Shown piece after piece: positions 24,928 to 34,088 of a DNA stretch of 53,978 nt (position 1 is the first letter of the stretch; the number at the start of each line of letters is the position of its first letter). Source of the DNA: an uncultured Candidatus Pelagibacter sp. (GTDB taxonomy: Bacteria; Pseudomonadota; Alphaproteobacteria; Pelagibacterales; Pelagibacteraceae); the NCBI GenBank assembly GCA_905618805.1, contig CAJQSZ010000034.1, forward strand, positions 1 to 53,978. Direction: 5' to 3'. The translations under genes and the position numbers were made by a program. The notes below the pieces were generated by a model. The model was not told where the DNA came from. It worked only from the letters and a program-made list of their open reading frames with translations, and made no database searches.

Positions 24928-27924
24928 ATGAAACAAAATTTTAGATTAGATAATATTGGATTAATAAATAGAGATAAGAAATTATCGTTTAAATTTAATG
25001 GAAAAAGCTACTCTGGTTATGAGGGGGATACATTGGCATCTGCACTGCTTGCTAATGGAGTTCATTTAATTGGAAGAAGTTTTAAATATCATAGACCAAG
25101 AGGCTTTTTTGGTGCTGGAGTTGATGAACCATATGCAATTGTTCAGCTATATAGAAATAATGAGACAGAACCCAATGTGAAATCTACAGAACAGGAGCTT
25201 TTTGAAGGATTAGAAGCAACCAGTGTTAATTGTTGGCCTAGTGTAAATTTTGATATTGGAGCAATTAATAATTTTTTAAAAGTATTTCTTCCAGCTGGAT
25301 TTTATTACAAGACATTTATGTGGCCGAAAAGTTTTTGGTATAAATTTTATGAACCAATTATCAGGAAGGCAGCTGGTCTTGGTGTAGCATCAATTAAACA
25401 TGATAAAGAAAGATATGAACATAAGTATGAGTACTGTGATTTATTAATTGCTGGGTCTGGCCCATCAGGTTTAGCTAGTGCATACGCTGCTGCAAAAAAT
25501 GGAGCAAGAATAATATTGGCAGAAGACAAGCCAAGATTTGGAGGAACATTATTAACTAGTGAAGTTAATATTGGAAACCAAACAGGGAAGGAGTGGGTAA
25601 AAAATATAATTGCTGAACTTAAAAAAATGCCCAATGTTACTGTGAAAAATAGATCTCAGGTTTTTGGTTATTATGATCATAACATGTTAGTTATGTTAGA
25701 AAAAATAAGTGATCACTTACCTAAAACAAGAAAATATCATCCAAAACAAAGACTTTGGTATATCAGAGCAAAAGAAGTTTTAATTTCATCAGGATCGATT
25801 GAAAGGCCATTAGTTTTTGGAAATAATGATACACCAGGTGTAATGCTGTCATCAGCAGCAAAAGAATATTTAAAAGTCTATGGAGTGTTAGTTGGGAAAA
25901 AACCTTTAATATTTACAAACAACGACAGTGGCTATGAAGCTGCAATAGAGTTTAAAAAAAATGGAGTTGAGCCAGTCATATTAGACACTAGAAAAGAACC
26001 TAACTCAGAAATAATAGAAGAAGCAAAAAATTTAGGTATACAAATTAAATTTTCCTATGTAGTTGTTGCTGCAAAGGGTTATAAAAAAGTAAATGCTGCA
26101 GAAATTGCTAAAATTTCAGATAACAAAAATGAATTAGGGGTTTTAGAAAATATTATTTGTGATTGTATTTGTGTATCTGGTTTTTGGACACCAACAATAC
26201 ATTTAGCATCTCAATCAGGTAATAAAACTAAATTTGATAAGGATATAGATGCTTTTGTGCCCGGTATATCAAAACAAAATGAAACTACCTTAGGAGCAGC
26301 AAATGGAACATTCACACTTGCAGAAACTTTAAAAGATTCATTTAATGCTGGTTATGAACTATCAAAAAAAATAACTAAAAATGATAATAAAATTTCATAT
26401 CCTAAAGTTGTTGAAAAAAATAAAACAACCCATGATAAATTTTGGTGTGTTCCCTTACCAAAGGGAAAAACTTATAAAAGATTTTTAGATTTTCAAAATG
26501 ATGTGGCTGTTTCAGATATAGAAATTGCTCTAAAAGAAGGGTATCGATCAATTGAACATGTAAAAAGATACACAACGCTTGGAATGGCCACAGACCAAGG
26601 AAAAACAAGCAATCTCAATGGTTTGCAGTTAGTTTCAAATATAGAAAATAAAATTGTTCCAGAAGTAGGTCATACTACCTTTAGACCTCCGTATACACCA
26701 GTTACTATTGGTGCAATTGTTGGAAGAGAAGTGGGAAAATATTCGAGACCAACAAGAAAATCACCGATACACTCTTGGCATGAAAAAAATAATGCAGTAT
26801 TTGTTGATGCAGGTGTTTGGTTGAGACCAAGATATTATAAAATTGGAGAAGAAACTTTATTTGAAGGTTCAAAAAGAGAAGCTAAAAATGTTAGAGCAAA
26901 TGTTGGTGTATGTGATGTAACTACTTTAGGAAAGATAGATATTAAAGGACCTGATGCAGCAGAATTATTAAATAGAGTATATACAAATGCTTGGTTAAAA
27001 CTTCCAGTTGGTAAAGCAAGATATGGTGTAATGTTAAGAGAAGATGGAATTGTAATGGATGACGGAACCACTACTAGAATTTCAGAAAACCATTATCACA
27101 TGACAACAACTACTGCTCAAGCAGCAAACGTTTTATCGCACCTTGAATATTATTTGCAATTAGTATGGCCAGAATTAAATGTTAATGTAGTTTCTTCAAC
27201 AGAACAATGGGCAGGAGCGGCTATTGCAGGACCTAAATCCAGAGACTTGTTGCAGAAATTATTTCCAAATATAGATTCATCAAATGATGGCCTGCCATTT
27301 ATGGGTTATTTAGAAGGAGAATTATTTGGTGTCCAAGCAAGAATTTTTAGAATTTCATTTTCAGGTGAACTTGCATATGAAGTTAATGTCAACTCAGATA
27401 ATGGAAACTTCATGTGGGAAAAAATTATGGAAATTGGTAAAGAATTTGAAATCCAACCGTATGGAACTGAAGCATTATCAACATTAAGAATTGAGATGGG
27501 ACATGTAGCTGGTTCGGAGTTAGATGGTAGAACAATTTCTTATGATAATGGTTTAGAAGGACTGATTAGTAAAAAGAAAGACTTTATTGGCAAGAGATCA
27601 TTAAATAGAAAAGCTTTTATAGCAGAAGATAGACAAAAAGTTGTTGGAGTTGTTCCACTGGATAAAAAAACTAGTATTCCAGAAGGATCCCACTTAGTAA
27701 AAGATGCGTATGCACAACTTCCAAATCCTAAATTGGGATATATCTCAGCATCTTGCTGGAGTGTAGAACATGATAACCCATTTTCTCTAGCTATTCTCAA
27801 AGATGGAAAAAATATGATTGGCCAAAAGTTATTTGTAATGTCACCATTAAAAAACATAACAATACCTGTTGAAATAGTTTCTTCGCATTATGTGGATCCA
27901 AAAGGTGAAAGAGTAAGATCATGA
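24928..27924 (+). CDS. soxA: Sarcosine oxidase alpha subunit / N-methylglutamate dehydrogenase subunit C
   Basis: A 998-aa subunit. The N-terminal region (residues about 15-90) is a ferredoxin-like fold with GRSFKYHRPRGFFGAGVDEP. A dinucleotide-binding domain follows with LLIAGSGPSGLASAYAAAKN (residues about 171-190), and GSIERPLVFGNNDTPGVML belongs to the same part. The last 400 residues are a GcvT-type tetrahydrofolate domain (GVCDVTTLGKIDIKGPDAAE, ISFSGELAYEVNV, ALSTLRIEMGHVAG). The domain traps the released methyl group as methylene-tetrahydrofolate. Its stop overlaps the soxG start by 4 nt. The length is normal for the family. Confidence 0.93.
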   Translation: MKQNFRLDNIGLINRDKKLSFKFNGKSYSGYEGDTLASALLANGVHLIGRSFKYHRPRGFFGAGVDEPYAIVQLYRNNETEPNVKSTEQELFEGLEATSVNCWPSVNFDIGAINNFLKVFLPAGFYYKTFMWPKSFWYKFYEPIIRKAAGLGVASIKHDKERYEHKYEYCDLLIAGSGPSGLASAYAAAKNGARIILAEDKPRFGGTLLTSEVNIGNQTGKEWVKNIIAELKKMPNVTVKNRSQVFGYYDHNMLVMLEKISDHLPKTRKYHPKQRLWYIRAKEVLISSGSIERPLVFGNNDTPGVMLSSAAKEYLKVYGVLVGKKPLIFTNNDSGYEAAIEFKKNGVEPVILDTRKEPNSEIIEEAKNLGIQIKFSYVVVAAKGYKKVNAAEIAKISDNKNELGVLENIICDCICVSGFWTPTIHLASQSGNKTKFDKDIDAFVPGISKQNETTLGAANGTFTLAETLKDSFNAGYELSKKITKNDNKISYPKVVEKNKTTHDKFWCVPLPKGKTYKRFLDFQNDVAVSDIEIALKEGYRSIEHVKRYTTLGMATDQGKTSNLNGLQLVSNIENKIVPEVGHTTFRPPYTPVTIGAIVGREVGKYSRPTRKSPIHSWHEKNNAVFVDAGVWLRPRYYKIGEETLFEGSKREAKNVRANVGVCDVTTLGKIDIKGPDAAELLNRVYTNAWLKLPVGKARYGVMLREDGIVMDDGTTTRISENHYHMTTTTAQAANVLSHLEYYLQLVWPELNVNVVSSTEQWAGAAIAGPKSRDLLQKLFPNIDSSNDGLPFMGYLEGELFGVQARIFRISFSGELAYEVNVNSDNGNFMWEKIMEIGKEFEIQPYGTEALSTLRIEMGHVAGSELDGRTISYDNGLEGLISKKKDFIGKRSLNRKAFIAEDRQKVVGVVPLDKKTSIPEGSHLVKDAYAQLPNPKLGYISASCWSVEHDNPFSLAILKDGKNMIGQKLFVMSPLKNITIPVEIVSSHYVDPKGERVRS

Positions 27925-28508
27925 CCTCCATATCCGCTCTAGAAAAAATTCATTTAAAAGGTCTTTTTGGTGATTATGGGGATAAAAATGAAAAAGATTT
28001 ATTAAAGATTTCAGAAACTAAAGATTTATTAATCATTCAGATAGTTCAATATAAAAATTCTTCAACTTCTTTAGAGAGCTTAAAAATTGATGATTTAAGC
28101 TTAAAGAATGAAGCCCTTAATGTGTCTAGTAATTTTGACACAAGGATTTTATGGAATGGACCAAATAATTGGCTTTTAGTTTCAAAAAAAAAAGATCTTT
28201 TAAAAGAAATTGTTAGAAAATTTGATGAAAATAACTTTGCTGTTACCAATTTATCCAATTCAAGAGCAATAATTGAGCTTGAGGGTGAAAATGCAAAAGA
28301 AGTACTAAAAAAAGGATGCCCTTATAATTTTAATGAATTAAAAAAAGATAACTGTTTAAACTCAACATTTAATGGCATGTCGGTTACAATTGATTTGTTA
28401 GACAACAATCCAAATAAAATAAGAATATTTACCTTAAGAAGTTTTGGAGAATCTTTATACCACTCGATTACAGATAACTGCTTAGAGTTTGGTTACAAAA
28501 GTATTTAA
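27921..28508 (+). CDS. soxG: Sarcosine oxidase gamma subunit
   Basis: A 195-aa protein, last gene of the soxBDAG operon and overlapping soxA by 4 nt. WNGPNNWLLVS and NLSNSRAIIELEGENAKEVLKKGCPYN match the family's GcvT-derived fold. The gamma subunit is the most diverged part of the complex and has no catalytic residues. It converges with the EamA transporter gene, overlapping it by 4 nt. MgdD is the alternative name. Confidence 0.87.
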   Translation: MTSISALEKIHLKGLFGDYGDKNEKDLLKISETKDLLIIQIVQYKNSSTSLESLKIDDLSLKNEALNVSSNFDTRILWNGPNNWLLVSKKKDLLKEIVRKFDENNFAVTNLSNSRAIIELEGENAKEVLKKGCPYNFNELKKDNCLNSTFNGMSVTIDLLDNNPNKIRIFTLRSFGESLYHSITDNCLEFGYKSI

Positions 28509-29362
28509 ACTTTATTTTTTCTTGTAGCAATATAGACACCAAGTGTAGCTATAGCAAAACCGATTAAATCTAAATTAGTTAATACTTCATTTAGAAATAG
28601 CCAAGCCATTACTGCTGTAATAGGAGGTATTAAAAAAAATATAGATACAGTTTTGCTTGCTGAATTATTTTTAATTAAAAACATTAATATTGTAAATGCA
28701 CCAAATGAAACTAAAAATATTTGATGAGTCATAGCTATAAAAAAAGTAGAAGTGAAATTAATATAAGGATCTGTGAAAATAATAATAACTATTATATGAA
28801 AAACACATCCACCTATAGCTTGGTACATATTACTTACAGATAAAGGCAAATTGTTGCTTATTTTTTTTTGCCACAAAGTTGATGTTGTGATTGCTAACAA
28901 AGCTACAAAGGAAGATATGATACCAATTACTGGTAGGTTTGAGTCAATATCAAAACCCAAAACTAAACTTGCACCTAAAAATCCAAGAAAAACACCAATC
29001 CATTGTTTAAAAGAAATGTCTTCATTTAAAAACCTGCCTGCTAAAGCATTAGTTAAAATAGGCTGTAAGGTTACAATTAATGCTGCAATACCAGTGGGCA
29101 CTCCAATTGAAACCGAATAAAAAACACCACCTAGATAAACACCGTGAAATAAAACGCCACTAAAAATAGACTGAATTAGATTTTTATTATTGGTAAAAAC
29201 TTTATGTTTTTTGTATATTGCAAAAATCAAAAAACCCAAAGCTACAAAAAAAAATCTAAAGGCTAGTGCTGAAAAAGGATCACTATTATCTATTATCGGT
29301 TTTGTAGTAACAAAAGCTGATGACCATAAAATAATAAAAATGAATGGAAAAACTTTAATCAT
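28505..29362 (-). CDS. EamA/DMT-family transporter
   Basis: A 285-aa inner-membrane protein with about ten hydrophobic helices in two EamA-type repeats. WSSAFVTTKPIIDNSDPFSALAFRF opens the first and GVFLGFLGASLVLGFDID joins them. Members export or import amino acids and other metabolites; the substrate cannot be told. It is convergent with soxG. No other gene shares its transcription unit on this strand. Confidence 0.85.
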   Translation of the reverse strand: MIKVFPFIFIILWSSAFVTTKPIIDNSDPFSALAFRFFFVALGFLIFAIYKKHKVFTNNKNLIQSIFSGVLFHGVYLGGVFYSVSIGVPTGIAALIVTLQPILTNALAGRFLNEDISFKQWIGVFLGFLGASLVLGFDIDSNLPVIGIISSFVALLAITTSTLWQKKISNNLPLSVSNMYQAIGGCVFHIIVIIIFTDPYINFTSTFFIAMTHQIFLVSFGAFTILMFLIKNNSASKTVSIFFLIPPITAVMAWLFLNEVLTNLDLIGFAIATLGVYIATRKNKV

Positions 29363-29473
29363 TTTGTCTTATAATATAAATTTTTCTTTATTCTTAGTGT
29401 TAATACTCAATATGGGTATATTCATACTTGCGTTGCTCTTAAAAACACTTAGAAACGATATAGAAGTCATTTT

Positions 29474-29782
29474 ATGATTCTAAAAAATATAATTATTTGC
29501 TCATTTTTAATGTGTTTTCTAAATGGTTGCATACAAAATTCTGCATTTTTGGGACCAGTTATAACTGTAGCTAGCACGGGAAGTGTGCACAATGCTGGAT
29601 TATCATACGCCTCAAGCAAAACTATCACTAAAGTTACAGGAAAAACACCAGTAGAAAATATTAAAAGTTTTTTAGAGAAAGATATGAATGAAGAGAAAAA
29701 TAATGAGAATTCAGATAATTTTTTTAATATAGTTAAAAGTATAAATAAAAGTTCTGGTATTAAAATTTTAGCTAATCGATAA
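29474..29782 (+). CDS. Small lipoprotein
   Basis: A 102-aa protein with a lipoprotein signal: hydrophobic residues 6-16 then LNGC, with Cys19 as the lipidation site. A Gly/Ser/Ala-rich stretch (GPVITVASTGSVHNAGLSYA) could be a further hydrophobic segment, and the rest is polar. It overlaps the convergent 146-aa gene by 11 nt. The family is not recognised. Conserved small lipoproteins of this pattern are common in SAR11. Confidence 0.7.
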   Translation: MILKNIIICSFLMCFLNGCIQNSAFLGPVITVASTGSVHNAGLSYASSKTITKVTGKTPVENIKSFLEKDMNEEKNNENSDNFFNIVKSINKSSGIKILANR

Positions 29783-30212
29783 TATTCAATACAATCTGCT
29801 CGGATTGACCCACTTCCTTACACCAAAGTTCATAGCTTTCACACATTCTCCACAAAAAATCAAAAGCTCGCTGAGAAATTTCAAGAGGAAAAGAACTTTT
29901 TGCATAGTACAGTTCTGGATATTTTATTAATTGTTTGACTGTAGCATCTTTTTGAACATGAAGGAGTTTAACAGTTTCACTGGGTATCTTTTCACCACTA
30001 TCCTTATCAATAAAATTATTATTTTCTAAATATTTAAACCAAGTATCATGAAACATACCACTGCTTATTTCTTCATACTTTTTTGTTCCTATAAAACCCT
30101 CAATAGCATCCACATTAGAAATATCTGAATTATTTTTCTTAATATTTGCCACATCTTTATAAATAACTTCAGCTAAATATATGACGTAAGGTTTTTTGGT
30201 TTTAAAAAGCAT
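29772..30212 (-). CDS. Hypothetical protein
   Basis: A 146-aa soluble protein starting MLFKTKKPYVIYLAEVIYKD. Distinct stretches are SSGMFHDTWFKYLENN, LPLEISQRAFDFLWRM-like (residues about 107-125) and ESYELWCKEVGQSEQ. It is helix-rich with no membrane segment. No family is recognised. It follows the racemase gene by 5 nt and is probably in its operon. Confidence 0.65.
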   Translation of the reverse strand: MLFKTKKPYVIYLAEVIYKDVANIKKNNSDISNVDAIEGFIGTKKYEEISSGMFHDTWFKYLENNNFIDKDSGEKIPSETVKLLHVQKDATVKQLIKYPELYYAKSSFPLEISQRAFDFLWRMCESYELWCKEVGQSEQIVLNIID

Positions 30213-30217
30213 CTTTT

Positions 30218-30964
30218 TTATTTTCTATATTTTTTCATAGATGAATTTGCCAAAATCAAATTTGGGTCCAAATACAGTTTTGACATTTTTACATTCTTTA
30301 ATGATTTAAATGCAAAAATTGCTATAGGTAACTCTGTACAACCTAATATAATTTTTTTACAATTATTTTTAATTAAGTAATTTATGGCTGGCATAATGGA
30401 TTTTTCAGCTAATTTTATATTTCCCATTTTAACATGTTTAATAGTTTTATTAACAGATTTGATTTGTAAATTATACAGAGGCGTAATTAAATTATATTCT
30501 TCTTTGAATAGTTTTTCATAAATCTTTGTTTTTAAAGTGCCTTCTGTGGCAAGAAGTCCAATTTTTGAATTTTTTTTACAAATTCTTTTTGTATATAAGA
30601 AAACCTCTTTGGGCATATCTATAATTGGAATCTTAATTTTTTTTTTTAAATCTTCATACCAATAATGAGCAGTGTTACAAGGTATTACAATAAACTTACA
30701 ACCACCTTTCTCTAGTGACCTACAGCCATCAAGTAAACTTTTTAAAACCTTATTATATCTGGTATTGTTTTGAGCATTTCTTGGAAGGTCTGAAAATTTT
30801 TTAGTTTGAACACCAATTGATTCAGGTCTCCCAGGTATATTAGATTTATTGTAGAGTATGAATAGAGGATATTCCTGATCAATCTTCCCTCTATTAAGCA
30901 TTGCTAGTTTGTTGCAAAAATCAAGCCCAGCTTGTGTTCCCATTCCTCCTAAAATGCCAATCAT
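30218..30964 (-). CDS. Aspartate/glutamate racemase family protein
   Basis: A 248-aa protein of the Asp/Glu racemase fold. GILGGMGTQAGLDF is the family opening, and the two catalytic cysteines are Cys96 in VIPCNTAHYWY and Cys209 in ILGCTELPIA. It would racemise an acidic amino acid without PLP; some members act on other amino acids or hydantoins. Length is normal. It heads a two-gene unit with the 146-aa hypothetical. Confidence 0.87.
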   Translation of the reverse strand: MIGILGGMGTQAGLDFCNKLAMLNRGKIDQEYPLFILYNKSNIPGRPESIGVQTKKFSDLPRNAQNNTRYNKVLKSLLDGCRSLEKGGCKFIVIPCNTAHYWYEDLKKKIKIPIIDMPKEVFLYTKRICKKNSKIGLLATEGTLKTKIYEKLFKEEYNLITPLYNLQIKSVNKTIKHVKMGNIKLAEKSIMPAINYLIKNNCKKIILGCTELPIAIFAFKSLKNVKMSKLYLDPNLILANSSMKKYRK

Positions 30965-31005
30965 AATTATTAATACTTTTTTATATTGTAAAAAAATTTG
31001 TTTTG

Positions 31006-31353
31006 CTACAAAGGTTGATTAATACCTCTCATGAAGACCAAAACCAAGCAACCATTTATTGTGTGCGATGAATGTTTTGATCCAGGTTCAAAAGAAATAA
31101 AATCACCTTTTTTAAAAATTTTTCCATCAGGATCAGTTAATTCTCCACTTAATATTAAAAATTCCTCAAAACCTGTGTGTTCATGAGGTAGACTTTTTGC
31201 ACCAGGTTCCATTTTTAAAACATATGTTCCTTGTCCACCACTTTCTTTGCTATAGCTAATTTTATGCCAACTCATGCCAGGTATAACCACTCCATAGTTA
31301 TCAAATGGTACAAACTCAATATCTTGTAGATTAGTTATTTTTCTTTTAATCAT
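31006..31353 (-). CDS. Cupin-domain protein
   Basis: A 115-aa single cupin starting MIKRKITNLQDIEF. The conserved motif PHEHTGFEEFLILSGE gives two His and one Glu ligand, and GSKHSSHTINGC gives the second-motif His. The in-frame TTG 15 nt upstream is less likely than this ATG. Function is unknown: it could be an anti-sigma-like sensor or a small-molecule isomerase or dioxygenase. It is divergent from the hydrolase gene by 37 nt. Confidence 0.78.
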   Translation of the reverse strand: MIKRKITNLQDIEFVPFDNYGVVIPGMSWHKISYSKESGGQGTYVLKMEPGAKSLPHEHTGFEEFLILSGELTDPDGKIFKKGDFISFEPGSKHSSHTINGCLVLVFMRGINQPL

Positions 31354-31390
31354 AATTGATATATTCAATGATTATTAATTAATAATAAAT

Positions 31391-32149
31391 ATGCAAGATA
31401 TATTTGCTAAAGATGTTGGTAGCGGAGCTCCTTTAGTTTTAGTTCATGGTTTTTTAGGTTCACCAGACATGTGGAGCCCACAAATAAATTTTTTTAAAGA
31501 CAATTTTAGAGTCATTGTGCCAGCACTTCCCGGTTTTGGAGGTAGTAGTAACATTAACTCATGTGAATCAATTGAATGTATGGCTAAAGCAATATTAAGC
31601 TCTTTAGAAAAGAAAAAAATAAAAAAATTTAATCTATTAGGACATTCAATGGGCGGAATGGTTGTTCAAGAAATGGCAAAAAAAGCAGGTGAAAAAATTT
31701 TAAAATTAATTTGTTATGGTACTGGTCCAAGAGGAGATATGCCTGGTCGATTTGAAACTATTGATCGATCTAGAGAAAAGTTAAAGATTAATGGATTGAA
31801 AGATACGGCATACAAGATAGCAAAAACTTGGTTCATAGATGAAGACAAGGCAAAATATTTTTATCTTTGTGAGGAGGCTGGAAAACAAACTACTGTAGAG
31901 GCTGCTGATAATGGACTAGTTGCTATGAAAAATTGGGATGGAGTTAAAAATTTAAAAAATATTAAGAATGAAACATTGATAATTTGGGGTGATCAAGATA
32001 AAGCCTATAACTTTAATCAAGTTAAAACTTTGAATAACAATATTCCGAATAGTGATTTAAAAATAATTAGAGGATGCTCTCACAATGTTCATTTAGAAAA
32101 GCCAGATGAGTTTAATGTAATTGTGGAAGAATTTCTTAAAAATAACTGA
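31391..32149 (+). CDS. Alpha/beta-hydrolase
   Basis: A 252-aa hydrolase. The nucleophile elbow is GHSMGG with Ser86, the oxyanion loop HGFLGSPDMW, the acid in IIWGDQDKAYN and the base in GCSHNVHLEKP. Similar to carboxylesterases, lactonases of the beta-ketoadipate enol-lactonase kind, and dienelactone-type enzymes; substrate not defined. It stands alone on its strand and converges with cspA. Confidence 0.85.
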   Translation: MQDIFAKDVGSGAPLVLVHGFLGSPDMWSPQINFFKDNFRVIVPALPGFGGSSNINSCESIECMAKAILSSLEKKKIKKFNLLGHSMGGMVVQEMAKKAGEKILKLICYGTGPRGDMPGRFETIDRSREKLKINGLKDTAYKIAKTWFIDEDKAKYFYLCEEAGKQTTVEAADNGLVAMKNWDGVKNLKNIKNETLIIWGDQDKAYNFNQVKTLNNNIPNSDLKIIRGCSHNVHLEKPDEFNVIVEEFLKNN

Positions 32150-32153
32150 TTGG

Positions 32154-32216
32154 TATTGGCTGAAATATTTAGTTAAACAATTAAAAATTAATTTAATTAA
32201 AAAATTGCAGCCAATA
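32154..32216. repeat. Long inverted repeat between hydrolase and cspA
   Basis: TATTGGCTG (32154-32162) and its exact complement CAGCCAATA (32208-32216) flank about 45 nt that is almost all A/T and itself has ACAATT/AATTG arms. It lies in the 80-nt gap between convergent genes, where a bidirectional terminator or transcript-stabilising stem would be expected. The large loop makes a plain intrinsic terminator unlikely. Confidence 0.5.
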
Positions 32217-32229
32217 GAAAGTGTGAATG

Positions 32230-32436
32230 TTATGCAGTTTTTAAGTTCACTGCTGAAGGACCTTTTGGACCATCTTCAACATCAAAAGTCAAAGCTTGAC
32301 CTTCATCTAAACCATTCATGCCAGCATCTCTTACTGCTGAAACGTGAACGAATACATCTTTTTCTTTATCTTCTCTTTCAATAAAACCAAAACCTTTAGT
32401 TGGATTGAACCATTTTACTTTTCCTTGTAGACTCAT
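32230..32436 (-). CDS. cspA: Cold-shock-domain protein
   Basis: A 68-aa single cold-shock domain. The RNA-binding motifs RNP1 (KGFGFIERE) and RNP2 (DVFVHVSAV) are intact, with [11 protein letters not shown] at the start. It binds single-stranded RNA or DNA and acts as an RNA chaperone. The 122-nt upstream leader is long for this genome, as is usual for csp genes. The ribosome site is AAGAAG a few bases before the ATG. Confidence 0.95.
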   Translation of the reverse strand: MSLQGKVKWFNPTKGFGFIEREDKEKDVFVHVSAVRDAGMNGLDEGQALTFDVEDGPKGPSAVNLKTA

Positions 32437-32524
32437 ATTTATCTTCTTACTTTTTATTAAGTTACTTTTATTACTTATAATTAAGCAATTGGGAGTTTGT
32501 TTAGATTTATTATGGTTTTGTCAA
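32437..32524 (-). promoter_or_regulatory. cspA leader with candidate -35 box
   Basis: TTGACA on the minus strand at 32519-32524 is a consensus -35 box; a matching -10 is poor (TAAACA at 15 nt). Transcription from here would give a leader of about 60 nt, fitting the 5' regions through which cold-shock genes are often controlled. No specific fold was established. Confidence 0.4.
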
Positions 32525-32558
32525 CCAATTTTAACTGATTAAAACACTTAAAATCTTA

Positions 32559-33023
32559 TTAGTTGCTAATTAGCATACTCATATAAGTGGAATTAACATC
32601 CTTTTCATAATGTGAGAAGGGTTCACATTTTGTAAAGCCACATTTAGTAAATAACTTTCTAGCATTTTGAAAGAATTTACCAGCACCTGTTTCTAAGCTT
32701 AATTGCTCGATTTTAAGTTTTTTTGCTTCATTGATTAGGTGATTAATTACTTTTAACCCACACCCTTTGTTTCTGAATTTATCATTAATTCTTATCGACT
32801 TAAATTCTCCATGGATTTTATTTAGAAATTTAAGAGCACCAACACCCACTAATTCATTACCCTCCCATAAACTCCAAAACTTAATAGAGGAATCTTTTAA
32901 TCCAGCTATATCAAGAACATGAGCGCTTCCCTCAGGCGAAACTGACCTTAATTCAATAAAGTGTTTAGTAAGCAGATTATGCACTTCAATATTATCAAAA
33001 TTACCTTCTATAGATTTTAGCAT
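32559..33023 (-). CDS. GNAT-family N-acetyltransferase
   Basis: A 154-aa acetyltransferase. Motif A for acetyl-CoA binding is RNKGCGLKVINHLINEAK, preceded by the strand GEFKSIRINDKF, and LSLETGAGKFFQNARKLFTKCGF is the C-terminal motif B region. Substrate unknown. It follows purK by 10 nt and probably belongs to the purEK operon. Confidence 0.85.
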   Translation of the reverse strand: MLKSIEGNFDNIEVHNLLTKHFIELRSVSPEGSAHVLDIAGLKDSSIKFWSLWEGNELVGVGALKFLNKIHGEFKSIRINDKFRNKGCGLKVINHLINEAKKLKIEQLSLETGAGKFFQNARKLFTKCGFTKCEPFSHYEKDVNSTYMSMLISN

Positions 33024-33033
33024 TTGTGAGGAT

Positions 33034-34080
33034 TTAAATAATTAAGGTTGTGAGGTGGCCCATTTTTCTTTTATTTTTAATCTCTTTTTTTAAATAATCA
33101 AAGAAAAATTCATTATTTTCAAATTTTTTATTTCTGTAAATGGTGATTTGATCACCGATAATGTTAGCCATTTTGGCGTTAGTAATTTTTTTGAGTGAAA
33201 TTTGTTCTAGTTTACATACGGCTCTTACATGATTTTCAAATTGACTTATATTGTATGCATTAATTGTAAGGTGGCCTGAATTATGAACTCTTGGTGCAAT
33301 TTCATTTACATACAAGTTATCATTTCTATCTATAAAAAACTCAACACATAATGTGCCAACATATTTAAGCTCTTCTGCAATTTGCGTGGCCCATAATTTT
33401 GATTGCTCAAAAATTTTATCGTTAATTTCAGCTGGTATTTTTGAATGTCTTAATATTTGATCTTCGTGGACATTCTCAATAGGTTCATAGATTTCATATT
33501 TTTGATGATCGAATCTTGTAATAATTATTGAAATTTCTTTTTTTAACTTAACTAATTTTTCTAAAATATATTCTTTTGAATAATCCAAATTTAAAGAATC
33601 AAGATCTTCTAAATTTTTAATGGGATGTTGTCCTTTTCCATCATAGCCTAAGGTTGTAGTTTTAAGCAAACCAGGCAATAAATCTTTTAAAGATTCCAAT
33701 TCAGATTTTTTTTTAATAGATGCATATCTAGTTGTTCTTATATTTAATTTGTTGATAAAATCTTTCTCTGCTAATCTGTGTTGAATTATTCTATTTATTG
33801 AAGGTTTAGGAAAAACAGGTTTAATTTTATTGATTTTATTTAGTGTTTCATAAGGTATATTTTCAAATTCATATGTAACAACATCTACCTTGTTTATGAA
33901 TTCACCTATCTTACTCTGATCGTTATATTGTCCATAAATAAATTCATTAGAAAAATTTTGTGCTGGCGCATCAATGTCATCACAAAAAACTATTGTTTTA
34001 ATTTCTAATTTATTTGCAGCTACAGCAAGCATACTACCTAATTGACCACCACCAATAATACCAAGGGTTGATTTAGACAT
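33034..34080 (-). CDS. purK: 5-(carboxyamino)imidazole ribonucleotide synthase
   Basis: A 348-aa ATP-grasp enzyme of normal length. GIIGGGQLGSMLAVAANKL is the N-terminal pre-ATP-grasp motif, LLKTTTLGYDGKGQHPI the ATP-binding loop, and VNEIAPRVHNSGHLTINAYNISQFENH the C-terminal signature. It carboxylates aminoimidazole ribonucleotide with ATP and bicarbonate in purine synthesis; purE lies 8 nt upstream. Confidence 0.96.
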   Translation of the reverse strand: MSKSTLGIIGGGQLGSMLAVAANKLEIKTIVFCDDIDAPAQNFSNEFIYGQYNDQSKIGEFINKVDVVTYEFENIPYETLNKINKIKPVFPKPSINRIIQHRLAEKDFINKLNIRTTRYASIKKKSELESLKDLLPGLLKTTTLGYDGKGQHPIKNLEDLDSLNLDYSKEYILEKLVKLKKEISIIITRFDHQKYEIYEPIENVHEDQILRHSKIPAEINDKIFEQSKLWATQIAEELKYVGTLCVEFFIDRNDNLYVNEIAPRVHNSGHLTINAYNISQFENHVRAVCKLEQISLKKITNAKMANIIGDQITIYRNKKFENNEFFFDYLKKEIKNKRKMGHLTTLII

Positions 34081-34088
34081 ATATTAAT

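Noticed and set aside
29412-29477. A 21-codon ORF overlapping the lipoprotein start by ATGA
   Set aside because: Hydrophobic and coupled in appearance, but too short and with no start site to separate from chance in AT-rich DNA.
32121-32384. Long ORF antisense to cspA
   Set aside because: It is the shadow of the cold-shock gene, with Leu/His-rich low-complexity translation and no ribosome site.
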